In this document: in pieces, positions 1 to 5,374 of the stretch
Numbering within the stretch: the first letter of the stretch is position 1
Layout of the letters: each line of letters starts with the position of its first letter
From: Acetobacterium sp.
GTDB taxonomy: Bacteria; Bacillota; Clostridia; Eubacteriales; Eubacteriaceae
Reading direction: 5' to 3'
Assembly: GCA_022013395.1 (NCBI GenBank)
Contig: JAKLQL010000547.1
Location: forward strand, 1-6,573
DNA: 6,573 nt
Translations under genes and position numbers: made by a program
Notes under the pieces: model-generated
What the model was told of the DNA's origin: nothing
Database searches by the model: none
Seen by the model: the letters and a program-made list of their open reading frames with translations, nothing else

Positions 1-618
1 AAAGAGTCGGTCTCCGGCATCTCCTAAGCCAGGAACAATGTAGGCATGTTCGTTCAAGTGGTCATCAATGGCGGCACAAAAAATGGGAACATCGGGATAA
101 GCGGTGGTGACGGCCTTAATACCTTCGGGACAGGCAAGAATGTGCACCACTTTAATGTTCGGGCAGTTGGCTTCTTTTAAAAGTCGGATCGTATGAATCA
201 CAGAAACGCCGGTGGCAAGCATGGGGTCGACAATAATGGCTTCTCTTTCGGCGATGTCCGAAGGCAGTTTTTTATAATATTCCACGGCCTGAAGGGTTTC
301 GGGATCACGATACAGACCGATGTGGCCAATTTTGGCCTTGGGGATAATATTGGTAAAACCTTCAACCATGCCTAAACCTGCCCGTAGAATAGGGACAATG
401 ACCACATCCTTTTCGGCCAGAACTTTTTGGGTCGTTTTACAGATGGGGGTTTCAATGTCAATTTCTTTTAGTGGAAAATGTTTAGTAACTTCCCAGGCCA
501 TCAGGCTGGACAGTTCTTTTACCAATTCTCGGAATTCTCGAGAAGGGGTTTCCATCTTTCGAAGATGGGTTAATTTGTGCATGACTAGTGGATGATCCAC
601 TATGGTTACATTTTGCAT
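1..618 (-). CDS. upp: Uracil phosphoribosyltransferase (3' end cut by window)
   Basis: This cytosolic pyrimidine salvage enzyme converts uracil plus PRPP to UMP and diphosphate. The reading frame starts with MQNVTIVDHPLVMHKLTHLR, the usual N-terminus of bacterial UPRTases, and stays open for 206 codons to the window edge, ending in GLGDAGDRLF. The family normally ends three or four residues later (about 209 aa), so almost the whole gene is present. The PRPP-binding loop reads DPMLATGVS, where many homologues have DPMLATGGS. The uracil-binding C-terminal region (YIVPGLGDAGDR) is intact. The ATG is preceded by AGGAG (626-630 on the complement) with a 7-nt spacer. The gene is transcribed divergently from the glutaredoxin gene. 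I see no PyrR-type attenuator in the short leader visible here. Confidence 0.96.
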   Translation of the reverse strand, partial: MQNVTIVDHPLVMHKLTHLRKMETPSREFRELVKELSSLMAWEVTKHFPLKEIDIETPICKTTQKVLAEKDVVIVPILRAGLGMVEGFTNIIPKAKIGHIGLYRDPETLQAVEYYKKLPSDIAEREAIIVDPMLATGVSVIHTIRLLKEANCPNIKVVHILACPEGIKAVTTAYPDVPIFCAAIDDHLNEHAYIVPGLGDAGDRLF

Positions 619-625
619 GGGTAAT

Positions 626-630
626 CTCCT
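626..630 (-). promoter_or_regulatory. Ribosome binding site of upp
   Basis: AGGAG on the complement strand lies 7 nt before the ATG at 618. It fixes the start used for upp. Confidence 0.8.
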
Positions 631-698
631 TTTATCGTTATTAGATTAATAATACGATAATTGACTAAATAATTCTACAATTATTTAAGAATTATTTG

Positions 699-726
699 TT
701 GACACTTGGGAAATAAGGGTTAAAAT
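699..726 (+). promoter_or_regulatory. Sigma-A-type promoter for the glutaredoxin unit
   Basis: A perfect -35 box TTGACA (699-704) is followed after 16 nt by a -10 box TAAAAT (721-726). Transcription would begin near 733 and give a leader of about 54 nt before the glutaredoxin ATG. The assignment rests on consensus match alone. Confidence 0.6.
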
Positions 727-786
727 GAAAGAATACTACGAAATTAAAAGACTTGGAAATAAAAAAAAGAAAGGTGACCGATTAAA

Positions 787-1035
787 ATGAAAGAAATAAA
801 GTTATATACTTGGGCCCACTGCCCATATTGCAGAGCAGCAAGAGAACTTCTGGAAGAAAAAGGATTGAAGTACACCGATATTGATATTTATAATGACGAG
901 CAAACACGTCGCCAACTACAAGATCAGACAGGTCATTACACAGTGCCTTTTGTCTTTATTGGGGAGACATTTATTGGCGGTTTTTCAGAACTGAAAGAAA
1001 TCGAGTTTAGTGGTAAACTTGACGAATTATTATAA
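787..1035 (+). CDS. Glutaredoxin (GrxC-like, CPYC active site)
   Basis: This 82-residue thioredoxin-fold disulfide oxidoreductase is close to the usual bacterial glutaredoxin length. The N-terminal strand KEIKLYTWAHCPYC carries the dithiol active site CPYC (C12-C15), identical to classical glutaredoxin 3. The cis-proline motif TVP is at residues 52-54, and the glutathione-contacting FIGGFSEL segment is at residues 62-69. Expected activity is reduction of protein disulfides or mixed disulfides in the cytosol. The electron donor (glutathione, another low-molecular-weight thiol, or a thioredoxin-reductase-like flavoprotein) cannot be read from the sequence. The start is supported by AAAGGTGA (770-777) 9 nt upstream. 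The YdbC-like gene begins 12 nt after the stop, so the two are probably cotranscribed. Confidence 0.93.
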   Translation: MKEIKLYTWAHCPYCRAARELLEEKGLKYTDIDIYNDEQTRRQLQDQTGHYTVPFVFIGETFIGGFSELKEIEFSGKLDELL

Positions 1036-1047
1036 TGCGAGGTTAGT

Positions 1048-1269
1048 ATGGCTGCGATTACATTTAAAGTTGTAGAAGAAATTGGCGTCCTCAGTGAATT
1101 GCCAAGCGGGTGGCAAAAAGAGTTGAATCTGGTCAGCTGGAATGAACGGGATCCTAAGTATGATCTGAGAGACTGGAATGCTGATCACGAAAAAATGCGT
1201 AAAGGAATCACATTAACTGCTGATGAATTAGTCCAATTACGCGATATCCTAAATGGGATGGAACTTTAG
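1048..1269 (+). CDS. YdbC/PC4-like ssDNA-binding family protein
   Basis: A 73-residue protein with the layout of the bacterial YdbC family (PC4/p15 transcriptional coactivator fold, Pfam PF02229). It has an N-terminal beta strand (AAITFKVVEEIGVLSE), then the family hallmark GWQKELNLVSWNERDPKYDLRDW (about residues 21-43), then a KGITLTADEL segment leading into a C-terminal helix (about 53-70). Tryptophans W22, W31 and W43 and the adjacent basic and acidic residues match the pattern I know for YdbC homologues. Family members bind single-stranded DNA as dimers through the curved sheet, but the cellular role in bacteria is poorly defined. GAGGT (1039-1043) precedes the ATG by only 4 nt, so initiation may depend partly on coupling to the glutaredoxin gene 12 nt upstream. 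A terminator follows immediately. Confidence 0.85.
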   Translation: MAAITFKVVEEIGVLSELPSGWQKELNLVSWNERDPKYDLRDWNADHEKMRKGITLTADELVQLRDILNGMEL

Positions 1270-1283
1270 TAAAATGAATTAAT

Positions 1284-1323
1284 AAACAGCGTACCTCACT
1301 ATTTGGTGGGATACGCTGTTTTT
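1284..1323. terminator. Rho-independent terminator, probably bidirectional
   Basis: AAACAGCGTA (from 1284) pairs with TACGCTGTTTT (1312-1322), and the stem continues through CCTCAC against GGTGGG with one irregularity, closing a short A/T loop. The plus-strand stem runs into T residues at 1319-1323 and would end the glutaredoxin-YdbC transcript. The convergent mogA gene stops at 1342, only 19 nt away. On the minus strand the stem is followed by a U-rich stretch, so one hairpin may serve both transcripts. Confidence 0.8.
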
Positions 1324-1341
1324 AATTGGTTTTATGCATAT

Positions 1342-1845
1342 TTATTTGATGGGTTCCGCGCAATTTGCGGAGCCAGAGCTTAGCAGCATCTCCAAACCAT
1401 GATCAAGCGCCGGTAAAATCGCTTCCAGGTTTTCTTTGACCGCTTTGGGGCTACCGGGAAGGTTAATAATCAGAGTTTGCTTACGGATGCCGGCGGCGCT
1501 TCGGCTGAGCATCGCTTTTGGGGTAATTTGGAGACTGTGATAGCGCATGGCTTCAGGAATACCTGGGGTCATGCGATCACAAACGGCAATCGTGGCTTCG
1601 GGCGTCCAGTCCCGCTGGGAAAACCCGGTGCCGCCGGTGGTCAGAATTAAATCAAGGTGATCTTCGTCAGCCCACGCAATCAGACCTTCCTTAATGGTCT
1701 CCAGATCATCCGGCAGAATAACGGTTTTAACTACCTCATAAAGATCCATCTCTGCTAACATGGTTTGAATCATGGGACCGCTTTTGTCTTCGCGTTGGCC
1801 CTTGGAGCCTTTATCGCTTAAGGTCATTATTCCAGTTCGATACAT
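1342..1845 (-). CDS. mogA: Molybdopterin adenylyltransferase, MogA/MoaB family
   Basis: A 167-residue cytosolic protein of the MoCF-binding fold, typical for single-domain MogA/MoaB. It activates molybdopterin with ATP to give adenylyl-molybdopterin, the form that receives molybdate or tungstate. Visible signatures are the N-terminal strand YRTGIMTLSDKGSKGQRED (residues 2-20), the pterin/nucleotide loop TTGGTGFSQRDWTPEAT (69-85), LSRSAAGIR (113-121) and NLPGSP (128-133). The ATG has an AGGAGG Shine-Dalgarno (1851-1856 on the complement) 5 nt upstream. That Shine-Dalgarno overlaps the TAG stop of the ThiF-like gene, so the two genes are translationally close and surely cotranscribed. MogA and MoaB are hard to separate by sequence. 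The activity is assigned by family, and the MogA label is favoured by the pathway context. Confidence 0.9.
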   Translation of the reverse strand: MYRTGIMTLSDKGSKGQREDKSGPMIQTMLAEMDLYEVVKTVILPDDLETIKEGLIAWADEDHLDLILTTGGTGFSQRDWTPEATIAVCDRMTPGIPEAMRYHSLQITPKAMLSRSAAGIRKQTLIINLPGSPKAVKENLEAILPALDHGLEMLLSSGSANCAEPIK

Positions 1846-1854
1846 ATGTTCCTC

Positions 1855-2529
1855 CTAAATATTAAATGTAAAAAAATCGTTGGACAATAAATCAATATAC
1901 AAAAGCTTGTTGCGCAAAAGCTCTTCCTTGCCGGTGATTACTTTTAAAGCCTCGGATACTTCCAGAGATGCAGCCAGCGCCGGCGTAAAAGATGGGTTGC
2001 CCAATGCTTTGGAATCATGTTCTTTCTCACCGGCGTAAAGTCGGGAAAGGGTGTCATCTTCGGGGAAGACCGTGGTTATTTGGGCAAACCAGCCGCCAAT
2101 AGCCCCATGGATCAGGGGGATGTTTTTCTGTTTGCAAAGCGTCTGGACAATCATCCGGGCGGGAACATTATCCAGTGCATCCACCACAAGATTGGCATCG
2201 CCGATAAGGAATGCGCCGTTTTCTTCATCCAGAAAATCATGATAGTAGGTGACATTGACCTCTTTATTAATCAGCTTTACTCGTGTAGCTGCTGCTTTGA
2301 CTTTAGGGGTGCCAAGATTTTTTTCGGTGGAAAATATTTGCCGATTCTGATTGGATTCTTCAAAAACATCGCCATCAATCAGGATGAGTGATCCAATTCC
2401 GATCCGGGCCAGCATTTCAATAATATAGCCGCCTAAACCACCACAACCCACCACACAAATTGAGGCATTTTGAATCCGTTCGAATTCTTCTTGAGAAAAA
2501 GCCGGGAAGTTTCGTTCATAGCGTGACAT
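1855..2529 (-). CDS. ThiF/HesA/MoeB-family E1-like adenylyltransferase
   Basis: A 224-residue Rossmann-fold enzyme of the ubiquitin E1-like superfamily. It would adenylylate the C-terminus of a small sulfur carrier (MoaD- or ThiS-like), preparing it for sulfur transfer. In order: RYERNF (3-8) with R6 matching the arginine finger, the nucleotide loop VVGCGGLGG (26-34), acidic D52 and D54, NQNRQ (60-64) with catalytic-type R63, TPKVKAA (74-80) with K76, and DALDN (117-121) with D120 at the MoeB aspartate position. The zinc-binding CxxC pairs of MoeB/ThiF are absent: the only cysteines are C25, C29 and C132. There is no rhodanese domain. AAGGAGG (2537-2544) lies 7 nt before the ATG. The pairing with mogA and the divergent moaA suggests a MoeB-like role in molybdopterin synthase activation. 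ThiF or HesA function remains possible, so no symbol is given. Confidence 0.87.
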   Translation of the reverse strand: MSRYERNFPAFSQEEFERIQNASICVVGCGGLGGYIIEMLARIGIGSLILIDGDVFEESNQNRQIFSTEKNLGTPKVKAAATRVKLINKEVNVTYYHDFLDEENGAFLIGDANLVVDALDNVPARMIVQTLCKQKNIPLIHGAIGGWFAQITTVFPEDDTLSRLYAGEKEHDSKALGNPSFTPALAASLEVSEALKVITGKEELLRNKLLYIDLLSNDFFTFNI

Positions 2530-2550
2530 AGTATCGCCTCCTTTTGATAC

Positions 2551-2579
2551 AGTATAACAATTTTTAACAAATAATTAAA
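2551..2579 (-). promoter_or_regulatory. Possible promoter of the thiF-like/mogA unit
   Basis: On the complement strand a good -10 box TATACT (2551-2556) is preceded after 17 nt by a weak -35 box TTTAAT (2574-2579). Transcription would start close to the Shine-Dalgarno, leaving a leader of only about 15 nt. The upstream edge is 14 bp from the -35 box of the divergent moaA promoter, so a shared regulator could act on both. Confidence 0.35.
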
Positions 2580-2593
2580 GTCAGGAATTAATA

Positions 2594-2622
2594 TTGTTTT
2601 TTCTGGTAAAAATCGTTAGAAT
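2594..2622 (+). promoter_or_regulatory. Probable promoter of the moaA operon
   Basis: TTGTTT (2594-2599) and TAGAAT (2617-2622) are separated by 17 nt, a good sigma-A arrangement. Transcription from about 2629 would give an untranslated leader of roughly 250 nt before moaA, unusually long compared with the other genes here. I found no better promoter closer to moaA. Confidence 0.5.
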
Positions 2623-2628
2623 AGAGTT

Positions 2629-2882
2629 ACAGTATTTAAAAAGGGAAAAATTGGTAGGTAAAGAGAAAAAATCTGTAGTTTAACAATAAAAACACTAACA
2701 ATTGGATGCGGTTTATTGGTTGCCCAAGACATGATGATCAGTTCATGTAATAAATTGTTTGATCTAGTTATGAATGAAAACGATTGAGATAGAACTAAAC
2801 CGGATGGTGAAGATGGGTTGAAAAGCGGAAAAAGTAGAAGAACCCTAGCCATCACAGGGGGAAAGCAGAAAGCAGGTAGCAA
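2629..2882 (+). promoter_or_regulatory. Long structured moaA leader, candidate Moco/Tuco riboswitch
   Basis: No credible gene occupies the 353 bp between the divergent ThiF-like gene and moaA. The proximal part holds a hairpin ACATGA/TCATGT (2729-2734 with 2743-2748). The 3' part is purine-rich and can form a nested helix: GATGG (2803-2807) with CCATC (2849-2853), outside GGGTT (2815-2819) with AACCC (2841-2845). The AACCC/CCATC strand can alternatively be drawn into CCCT (2843-2846) with AGGG (2856-2859), a mutually exclusive hairpin. The moaA Shine-Dalgarno is weak (AGGT at 2874-2877, 5 nt spacer), and AGGGGG (2856-2861) lies too far upstream to be ideal. A cofactor-sensing riboswitch such as the Moco motif (RF01055), known upstream of moaA genes, is the natural hypothesis. 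I cannot match the conserved Moco nucleotides from memory, so this is inference from context and foldability. Confidence 0.4.
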
Positions 2883-3842
2883 ATGAATGATCATTTTGGA
2901 AGAAAAATAAATTATATGCGTATCTCTATCACCGATTTATGCAATTTAAGATGTATCTACTGTATGCCGGAAGAAGGCGTTGAAAAACACCACCATCAAA
3001 ATAATCTCTCTTTTGAAGAAATTCTGGATTTGATTAAAGCTGGCGTTAATTTGGGCGTTGATAAGATTCGGCTAACCGGTGGGGAACCGCTGGTACGCCA
3101 TGGGATTGTTGATTTAGTGAGAGAAATCGGTAAGATTCCCGGCATCAAGGATTTGACCATGACGACTAATGGGATTCTGTTACCTAAATATGCCAAGGAT
3201 TTAAAAGAAGCCGGTTTAAACCGGGTAAATATCAGTCTGGATACCTTTAATCCCGATAAATTTCACAAGATCACCCGATGGGGACATCTTGAAGATGTTC
3301 TTGCTGGGATTGCAGCAGCTAAAGCGGTGGGGATGCATCCCATTAAAATCAACACGGTGCTGATTAAAGATTTCAATGACGATGAAATTGAAGCTTTTGT
3401 GAATTACACCAGAGAGGAAGATGTCTATGTGCGCTTTATTGAACTGATGCCTCTGGGTGCGTCCAGCGGCTTTGCTGAAAATAAATATCTTGCCAATAAT
3501 GAGGTGTTAAAACGGATGCCGGCACTAGCCCCACTGTTGGAGCCGTATAAAACGGGACCGGCAGAATATTATCAATTACCGGGAGCCAAAGGCAGAGTCG
3601 GGCTGATCAATCCCATCAGTAAGCATTTTTGTAGTGAATGCAATCGGATCCGGGTGACCACTGATGGTAAGATCAAACCCTGTCTCCATTCGGACTATGA
3701 GATTGATCTGGTAGCACTGCATAAAGAAGGAAAAAGTTATCAGGAAATTTTACTGCAGGCAATCGATGATAAACCGGAGAAGCATCACATTAACGAGCAT
3801 GAAAAGCAGTTGCGAAGAAATATGAACGAGATTGGAGGTTGA
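2883..3842 (+). CDS. moaA: GTP 3',8-cyclase MoaA (radical SAM)
   Basis: First enzyme of molybdenum cofactor synthesis. It uses S-adenosylmethionine and two 4Fe-4S clusters to cyclise GTP to 3',8-cyclo-7,8-dihydro-GTP, the substrate of MoaC. The 319-residue protein has the full family layout. The radical SAM motif CNLRCIYC supplies C20, C24 and C27, followed by TGGEP (65-69) for SAM binding, TTNG (94-97) and NISLDT (116-121). The C-terminal GTP-binding cluster is provided by C250, C253 ([11 protein letters not shown]) and C267 (KPCLHSD). The chain ends in the conserved Gly-Gly tail (residues 318-319) needed for activity in characterised homologues. The first ATG fits the usual N-terminus ([17 protein letters not shown]), although its Shine-Dalgarno (AGGT) is weak. 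moaC follows after a single base. Confidence 0.97.
   Translation: MNDHFGRKINYMRISITDLCNLRCIYCMPEEGVEKHHHQNNLSFEEILDLIKAGVNLGVDKIRLTGGEPLVRHGIVDLVREIGKIPGIKDLTMTTNGILLPKYAKDLKEAGLNRVNISLDTFNPDKFHKITRWGHLEDVLAGIAAAKAVGMHPIKINTVLIKDFNDDEIEAFVNYTREEDVYVRFIELMPLGASSGFAENKYLANNEVLKRMPALAPLLEPYKTGPAEYYQLPGAKGRVGLINPISKHFCSECNRIRVTTDGKIKPCLHSDYEIDLVALHKEGKSYQEILLQAIDDKPEKHHINEHEKQLRRNMNEIGG
3834..3839 (+). promoter_or_regulatory. moaC Shine-Dalgarno inside the moaA Gly-Gly codons
   Basis: GGAGGT is both the last two sense codons of moaA (Gly-Gly, before TGA at 3840-3842) and a strong ribosome binding site 4-5 nt before the moaC ATG at 3844. It selects 3844 over an in-frame TTG at 3832, which has no suitable site upstream. 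It also implies translational coupling of the two genes. Confidence 0.85.
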
Positions 3843-3843
3843 C

Positions 3844-4341
3844 ATGGACAAGGAAAATTTAGAATTCACCCACTTTAATGAAGCGGGACGGAGTAAAATG
3901 GTCGACGTCACTGAGAAAAAAAGCACCGAACGGGTGGCGATTGCCAAAGGGTCAATCGCGATGAAAAAAGAAACCCTCCAAAAGGTGATTGACGGACAGA
4001 TGAAAAAGGGCGACGTATTGGGCGTAGCCCAGATTGCCGGGATTATGGGGGTTAAGCGGACGGCGGATCTGATTCCGATGTGCCATAATATTTTTATCTC
4101 CGGAAGTGATATCAATTTTCAAATTGATGAAGAAAATTCAAGAATTTTAATTGAGGCAACTGTCAAGAATACCGGGCAAACTGGAGTGGAAATGGAAGCA
4201 TTAACCGCTGTTTCAGTGGCCGCGTTGACCATTTATGACATGTGCAAAGCAGTTGATAAAGAAATGACCATTGAAAATATATATCTGGCTAAAAAAACCG
4301 GAGGTAAATCCGGGGTATTTATTAATCCAAATCAGAAATAG
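3844..4341 (+). CDS. moaC: Cyclic pyranopterin monophosphate synthase MoaC
   Basis: MoaC converts the MoaA product 3',8-cyclo-7,8-dihydro-GTP into cyclic pyranopterin monophosphate with release of diphosphate, acting as a hexamer in the cytosol. The 165-residue length is normal. Family blocks run from [15 protein letters not shown] (11-25) through [27 protein letters not shown] (55-81), [26 protein letters not shown] (113-138) and [10 protein letters not shown] (150-159). Residues aligning with the E. coli active site are present: K55, H81, E116, E118, D132 and K135. Two blocks differ from E. coli: MCHNI replaces LCHPL, and GQTG (111-114) replaces GKTG. An upstream in-frame TTG at 3832 is rejected because the Shine-Dalgarno lies between it and the ATG. 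A 102-bp spacer with a long hairpin separates it from the MOSC gene. Confidence 0.97.
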   Translation: MDKENLEFTHFNEAGRSKMVDVTEKKSTERVAIAKGSIAMKKETLQKVIDGQMKKGDVLGVAQIAGIMGVKRTADLIPMCHNIFISGSDINFQIDEENSRILIEATVKNTGQTGVEMEALTAVSVAALTIYDMCKAVDKEMTIENIYLAKKTGGKSGVFINPNQK

Positions 4342-4363
4342 AACTAAAAATTAAACGTTGATT

Positions 4364-4412
4364 GCTTTGCTGTCTGTTTTCATAATTGCTTTATGCAAAC
4401 AGACAGCGAAGC
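4364..4412. repeat. Long near-perfect hairpin between moaC and MOSC gene
   Basis: Arms 4364-4379 and 4397-4412 pair over 16 positions with a single G-U pair (T4368 with G4408). After one T/C mismatch (4380 and 4396), an inner 5-bp stem CATAA/TTATG (4381-4385 with 4391-4395) closes a TTGCT loop. No T-run follows on either strand, so it does not look like a standard intrinsic terminator. The Shine-Dalgarno of the MOSC gene lies 18 nt downstream and outside the stem. A role in RNA processing, stabilisation of the moaA-moaC message or partial attenuation is possible. Confidence 0.8.
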
Positions 4413-4430
4413 TCACGGAATTATAAAATT

Positions 4431-4436
4431 GAGGAG
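4431..4436 (+). promoter_or_regulatory. Ribosome binding site of the MOSC gene
   Basis: GAGGAG with a 7-nt spacer points to the ATG at 4444. The in-frame ATG at 4393 lies inside the hairpin, lacks a binding site and would add 17 residues absent from the family pattern. Confidence 0.85.
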
Positions 4437-4443
4437 AAATAAA

Positions 4444-4881
4444 ATGAGTGGAAAAGTTATCGCAGTTAATATCAGTGAGAAAAAAGGTGAAATGAAAAAA
4501 CCAATTCCGGTTGGTAATTTTATTGAAGATTTTGGTTTAGAAGGAGATGCCCACGCCGGTAAATGGCATCGTCAAGTCAGCCTGCTAGGTCAAGAAAGCA
4601 TCGACAAAATGATTGAAATGGGCGCAGCCGGACTATGTGCCGGGAATTTTGCCGAAAACATCACCACCGAAGGAATCTGTGTGTACGAACTGCCGGTGGG
4701 AACAAAACTAAAAATTGGTGAAACACTCCAGGAAGTGACCCAGATTGGCAAAGAATGTCATGCTGGCTGTGAAATTGCTCAACAGGTGGGGGATTGTATT
4801 ATGCCAAGGGAAGGTATTTTTACGATCATTTTAAAAGGTGGCACCATCAAAGCTGGCGATAGCGTTGAAATTGTCGAATAA
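4444..4881 (+). CDS. MOSC-domain protein of the cofactor operon
   Basis: A 145-residue stand-alone MOSC domain (molybdenum cofactor sulfurase C-terminal fold). Characteristic segments are the first strand SGKVIAVNISEKKG (2-15), FGLEGDAHAGKWHRQVSLLGQESI (30-53), GNFAENITTEGI (67-78), LPVGTKLKIGE (83-93) and the cysteine-bearing stretch GKECHAGCEIAQQVGDCIMPREGIF (102-126) with C105, C109 and C118. MOSC domains are thought to bind pterin cofactors or carry sulfur on a conserved cysteine, and the nearest small forms are often encoded beside, or fused to, MogA/MoaB. Its place after moaA and moaC supports a role in maturation or insertion of the Mo/W cofactor, for instance its sulfuration. The precise reaction is unknown. 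A terminator begins 34 nt after the stop. Confidence 0.92.
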   Translation: MSGKVIAVNISEKKGEMKKPIPVGNFIEDFGLEGDAHAGKWHRQVSLLGQESIDKMIEMGAAGLCAGNFAENITTEGICVYELPVGTKLKIGETLQEVTQIGKECHAGCEIAQQVGDCIMPREGIFTIILKGGTIKAGDSVEIVE

Positions 4882-4914
4882 GTCAATCAGATATCAATTA
4901 TTATAAATACGAAA

Positions 4915-4990
4915 ATAGCGACAATTGTTGGATTAGACAGGAGCCCGATTGGGTGAAAAGCTGATAAACAATTGTCGTTATCTGTTTTTT
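4915..4990 (+). terminator. Terminator of the moaA-moaC-MOSC operon
   Basis: A 15-bp stem with one G-U pair joins 4915-4929 to 4967-4981. It encloses a 37-nt apical region that can form its own small stem, GCCC/GGGT around a GATT loop (4943-4954). T residues 4985-4990 follow three bases after the stem. The large loop is unusual for a terminator, but the position just after the operon and the T-tract favour this reading. Confidence 0.65.
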
Positions 4991-5073
4991 GCCGATCCTG
5001 AGAATTTTGGAGTTCGACTATCCTCTCAATTCTTAATATAATTAACAAATCACAAAAAATAGTTCTAAGTGTA

Positions 5074-5101
5074 TTGCAATGTTAGAATAAAGTGTTACAA
5101 T
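5074..5101 (+). promoter_or_regulatory. Promoter of the small membrane protein-glyA unit
   Basis: TTGCAA (5074-5079) and TACAAT (5096-5101) are spaced by 16 nt. Transcription would start near 5108 and leave a leader of about 56 nt. That leader contains a 6-bp hairpin AGTGTC/GACACT (5123-5128 with 5140-5145) just upstream of the Shine-Dalgarno GGAGG (5154-5158). Confidence 0.55.
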
Positions 5102-5163
5102 AGTAAATGTTATTGCCGTACAAGTGTCGCCTGTTGGGAGACACTCGCCTAATGGAGGACAAT

Positions 5164-5352
5164 ATGAATGAGTTTATTAATGACATGGCTGGAGTAGCCT
5201 GGAGTATTATCCCGATATTATTGATCTTTTTTTTGATGTCAGGTATTATGTTTGTCTTTTATTTTAAGGTAAAAGTTGAAGAAATATCGATCTCTTTAAA
5301 AAGTATTGCTGCTTCTTTAGAAAGGCTGTCAAATCGGCGAAATGACTATTAG
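5164..5352 (+). CDS. Small single-span membrane protein, function unknown
   Basis: I do not recognise this 62-residue protein. Residues 1-11 are short and mildly acidic. Residues 12-34 form one strongly hydrophobic helix (from [12 protein letters not shown] to MFVFYF), long enough to cross the membrane. Residues 35-62 are polar, with K35, K37, K46, R54, R58 and R59, and look helical or coiled-coil-like ([18 protein letters not shown]). The positive-inside rule predicts a cytoplasmic C-terminus. GGAGG (5154-5158) sits 5 nt before the ATG. An in-frame ATG at 5107 is rejected because it lies at the predicted transcription start and reads through the leader hairpin. The gene ends 22 nt before glyA and probably shares its transcript. 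It could be an anchor or modulator, but nothing in the sequence says of what. Confidence 0.75.
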   Translation: MNEFINDMAGVAWSIIPILLIFFLMSGIMFVFYFKVKVEEISISLKSIAASLERLSNRRNDY

Positions 5353-5374
5353 AAAGAGTTTTATGGAGGAAAGT

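Noticed and set aside
193..595. Two plus-strand open frames within 193-595
   Set aside because: Both lie entirely antisense to upp, whose protein is unmistakable, and neither has a plausible binding site or protein-like composition.
634..658. Imperfect A/T-rich inverted repeat with ATCG/CGAT ends in the upp leader
   Set aside because: The arms match only with a two-base bulge in very A/T-rich DNA and match no operator I know, so it is not listed as a site.
2017..2391. Plus-strand open frames opposite the ThiF-like gene
   Set aside because: They are antisense shadows of a gene with clear catalytic motifs and resemble no known protein.
2700..2882. Possible cobalamin, FMN, SAM, THF or c-di-GMP riboswitch before moaA
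   Set aside because: The conserved sequence boxes of those classes, as I know them, are not present. Only a Moco/Tuco-type or unclassified leader remains plausible.
2616..2894. A 92-codon open frame on the minus strand across the moaA leader
   Set aside because: It begins inside moaA, has no ribosome binding site, shows low-complexity hydrophobic composition and overlaps the promoter and leader of moaA.
4393..4443. Upstream in-frame ATG that would extend the MOSC protein by 17 residues
   Set aside because: The ATG lies within the hairpin, has no Shine-Dalgarno, and the added residues do not match the family. GAGGAG at 4431-4436 points to 4444.
5001..5032. AGAATT/AATTCT inverted repeat downstream of the MOSC operon terminator
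   Set aside because: Six A/T-rich pairs around a long loop without a T-tract are expected by chance in this composition.
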